Assembly (NCBI GenBank): GCA_945889575.1
Contig: CAMDBY010000106.1
Coordinates: forward strand, 1 to 6,137
From: Bifidobacterium breve
GTDB lineage: Bacteria; Actinomycetota; Acidimicrobiia; Acidimicrobiales; Ilumatobacteraceae
Direction: 5' to 3'
DNA: 6,137 nucleotides
The translations under genes were made by a program, and so were the position numbers. The notes beneath the pieces were generated by a model that worked only from the letters and a program-made list of their open reading frames with translations, did not search any database and was not told the DNA's origin. This document shows, piece by piece, positions 5,856 through 6,137 of this stretch (positions are counted from its first letter, which is position 1; every line of letters starts with the position of its first letter).

Positions 5856-6137
5856 AGCCAGTTGTTCCTTCGGAACACTCTGAATAAACCTGCCGAGACA
5901 GCGGCTAAAGCTCCGAGAACTACGTAGTAGCCGTACTTCCATTGCAATTCGGGAAGATTCTCAAAGTTCATTCCGTAAATTCCGGCCACCATTGTGGGAA
6001 CTGCGCCAATACCGACCCAGGCTGAAATTTTTCTCATGTCAACATTTTGTTGCACCTGGATAAGAGCGAGGTTGGCATGTAGTGCAGCTTCCATCAGGTC
6101 ATTCATAGTGTTCACATCGTCAATCACCTTCATGAGA
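5852..6137 (-). CDS. corA: CorA-type Mg2+/Co2+ transporter, C-terminal part
   Basis: The last 95 or so residues of a CorA channel for divalent cations in the cytoplasmic membrane. The frame is open to the right edge, so the large cytoplasmic N-terminal domain, roughly 230 residues or more, lies outside the window. The visible part contains the end of the long stalk helix (DLMEAALHANLALIQVQQN), the first membrane helix SAWVGIGAVPTMVAGI, the signature YGMNF followed by an acidic loop ENLPEL, a second helix YYVVLGALAAVSAGLF, and a basic C-terminal tail RVFRRNNWL. The GMN motif and the two-helix C-terminus are diagnostic. The ATG at 6131-6133 is internal and not a credible start. The stop interlocks with the convergent glnR stop, and no terminator separates the two genes. 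Confidence 0.92.
   Translation of the reverse strand, partial: LMKVIDDVNTMNDLMEAALHANLALIQVQQNVDMRKISAWVGIGAVPTMVAGIYGMNFENLPELQWKYGYYVVLGALAAVSAGLFRVFRRNNWL

Noticed and set aside
1..6137. Mobile element, CRISPR array, tRNA, defence or biosynthetic system
   Set aside because: No transposase, terminal repeats, direct-repeat array, tRNA-like fold or unusual gene was found. Every long coding stretch is explained by a known housekeeping family.

Overview
The window is about half G+C and reads as chromosomal DNA of an actinobacterium. The evidence is an orphan OmpR-family regulator that closely resembles actinobacterial GlnR, a type I glutamine synthetase that resembles mycobacterial GlnA2, a CorA C-terminus of actinobacterial character, and frequent GTG starts. 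The moderate G+C and AT-tolerant codon use would suit an aquatic lineage such as Acidimicrobiia or a similar group. That placement is an inference, and I would not name a genus.

Layout from left to right. (1) The 3' part of a major facilitator superfamily (MFS) transporter on the + strand, cut by the left edge. (2) A complete glutamine-dependent NAD+ synthetase gene (nadE) on the - strand, convergent with the MFS gene and overlapping its last 22 bases. (3) A divergent intergenic region of about 184 bases between nadE and the next gene. It holds an imperfect dyad, an 11-base-phased series of GlnR-like half sites, a small leader hairpin and a Shine-Dalgarno sequence. (4) A complete type II (eukaryotic-type) glutamine synthetase gene on the + strand, followed by a strong intrinsic terminator. 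(5) A complete type I (alpha-like) glutamine synthetase or gamma-glutamyl ligase gene, followed after 8 bases by (6) a complete glnR-like regulator gene, apparently one operon. (7) The 3' part of a corA-type Mg2+/Co2+ transporter gene on the - strand, cut by the right edge, whose stop codon interlocks with that of glnR.

Genes 4 to 6 form a compact nitrogen-assimilation cluster: a GSII that makes glutamine, a GSI paralogue, and the likely transcriptional regulator of such genes. NadE uses glutamine as its ammonia donor, so it is a natural consumer next to the GSII gene, and it shares the intergenic region that carries the likely GlnR sites. The MFS and corA genes at the edges have no evident link to nitrogen metabolism.

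I see no mobile element, CRISPR array, tRNA, rRNA or defence system, and no clearly undescribed system. The most informative signals are the phased GlnR-like array upstream of glnII, the pairing of a GSI paralogue with glnR, the phosphorylation-incompetent receiver of GlnR, and active-site deviations in the GSI protein that leave its substrate open.
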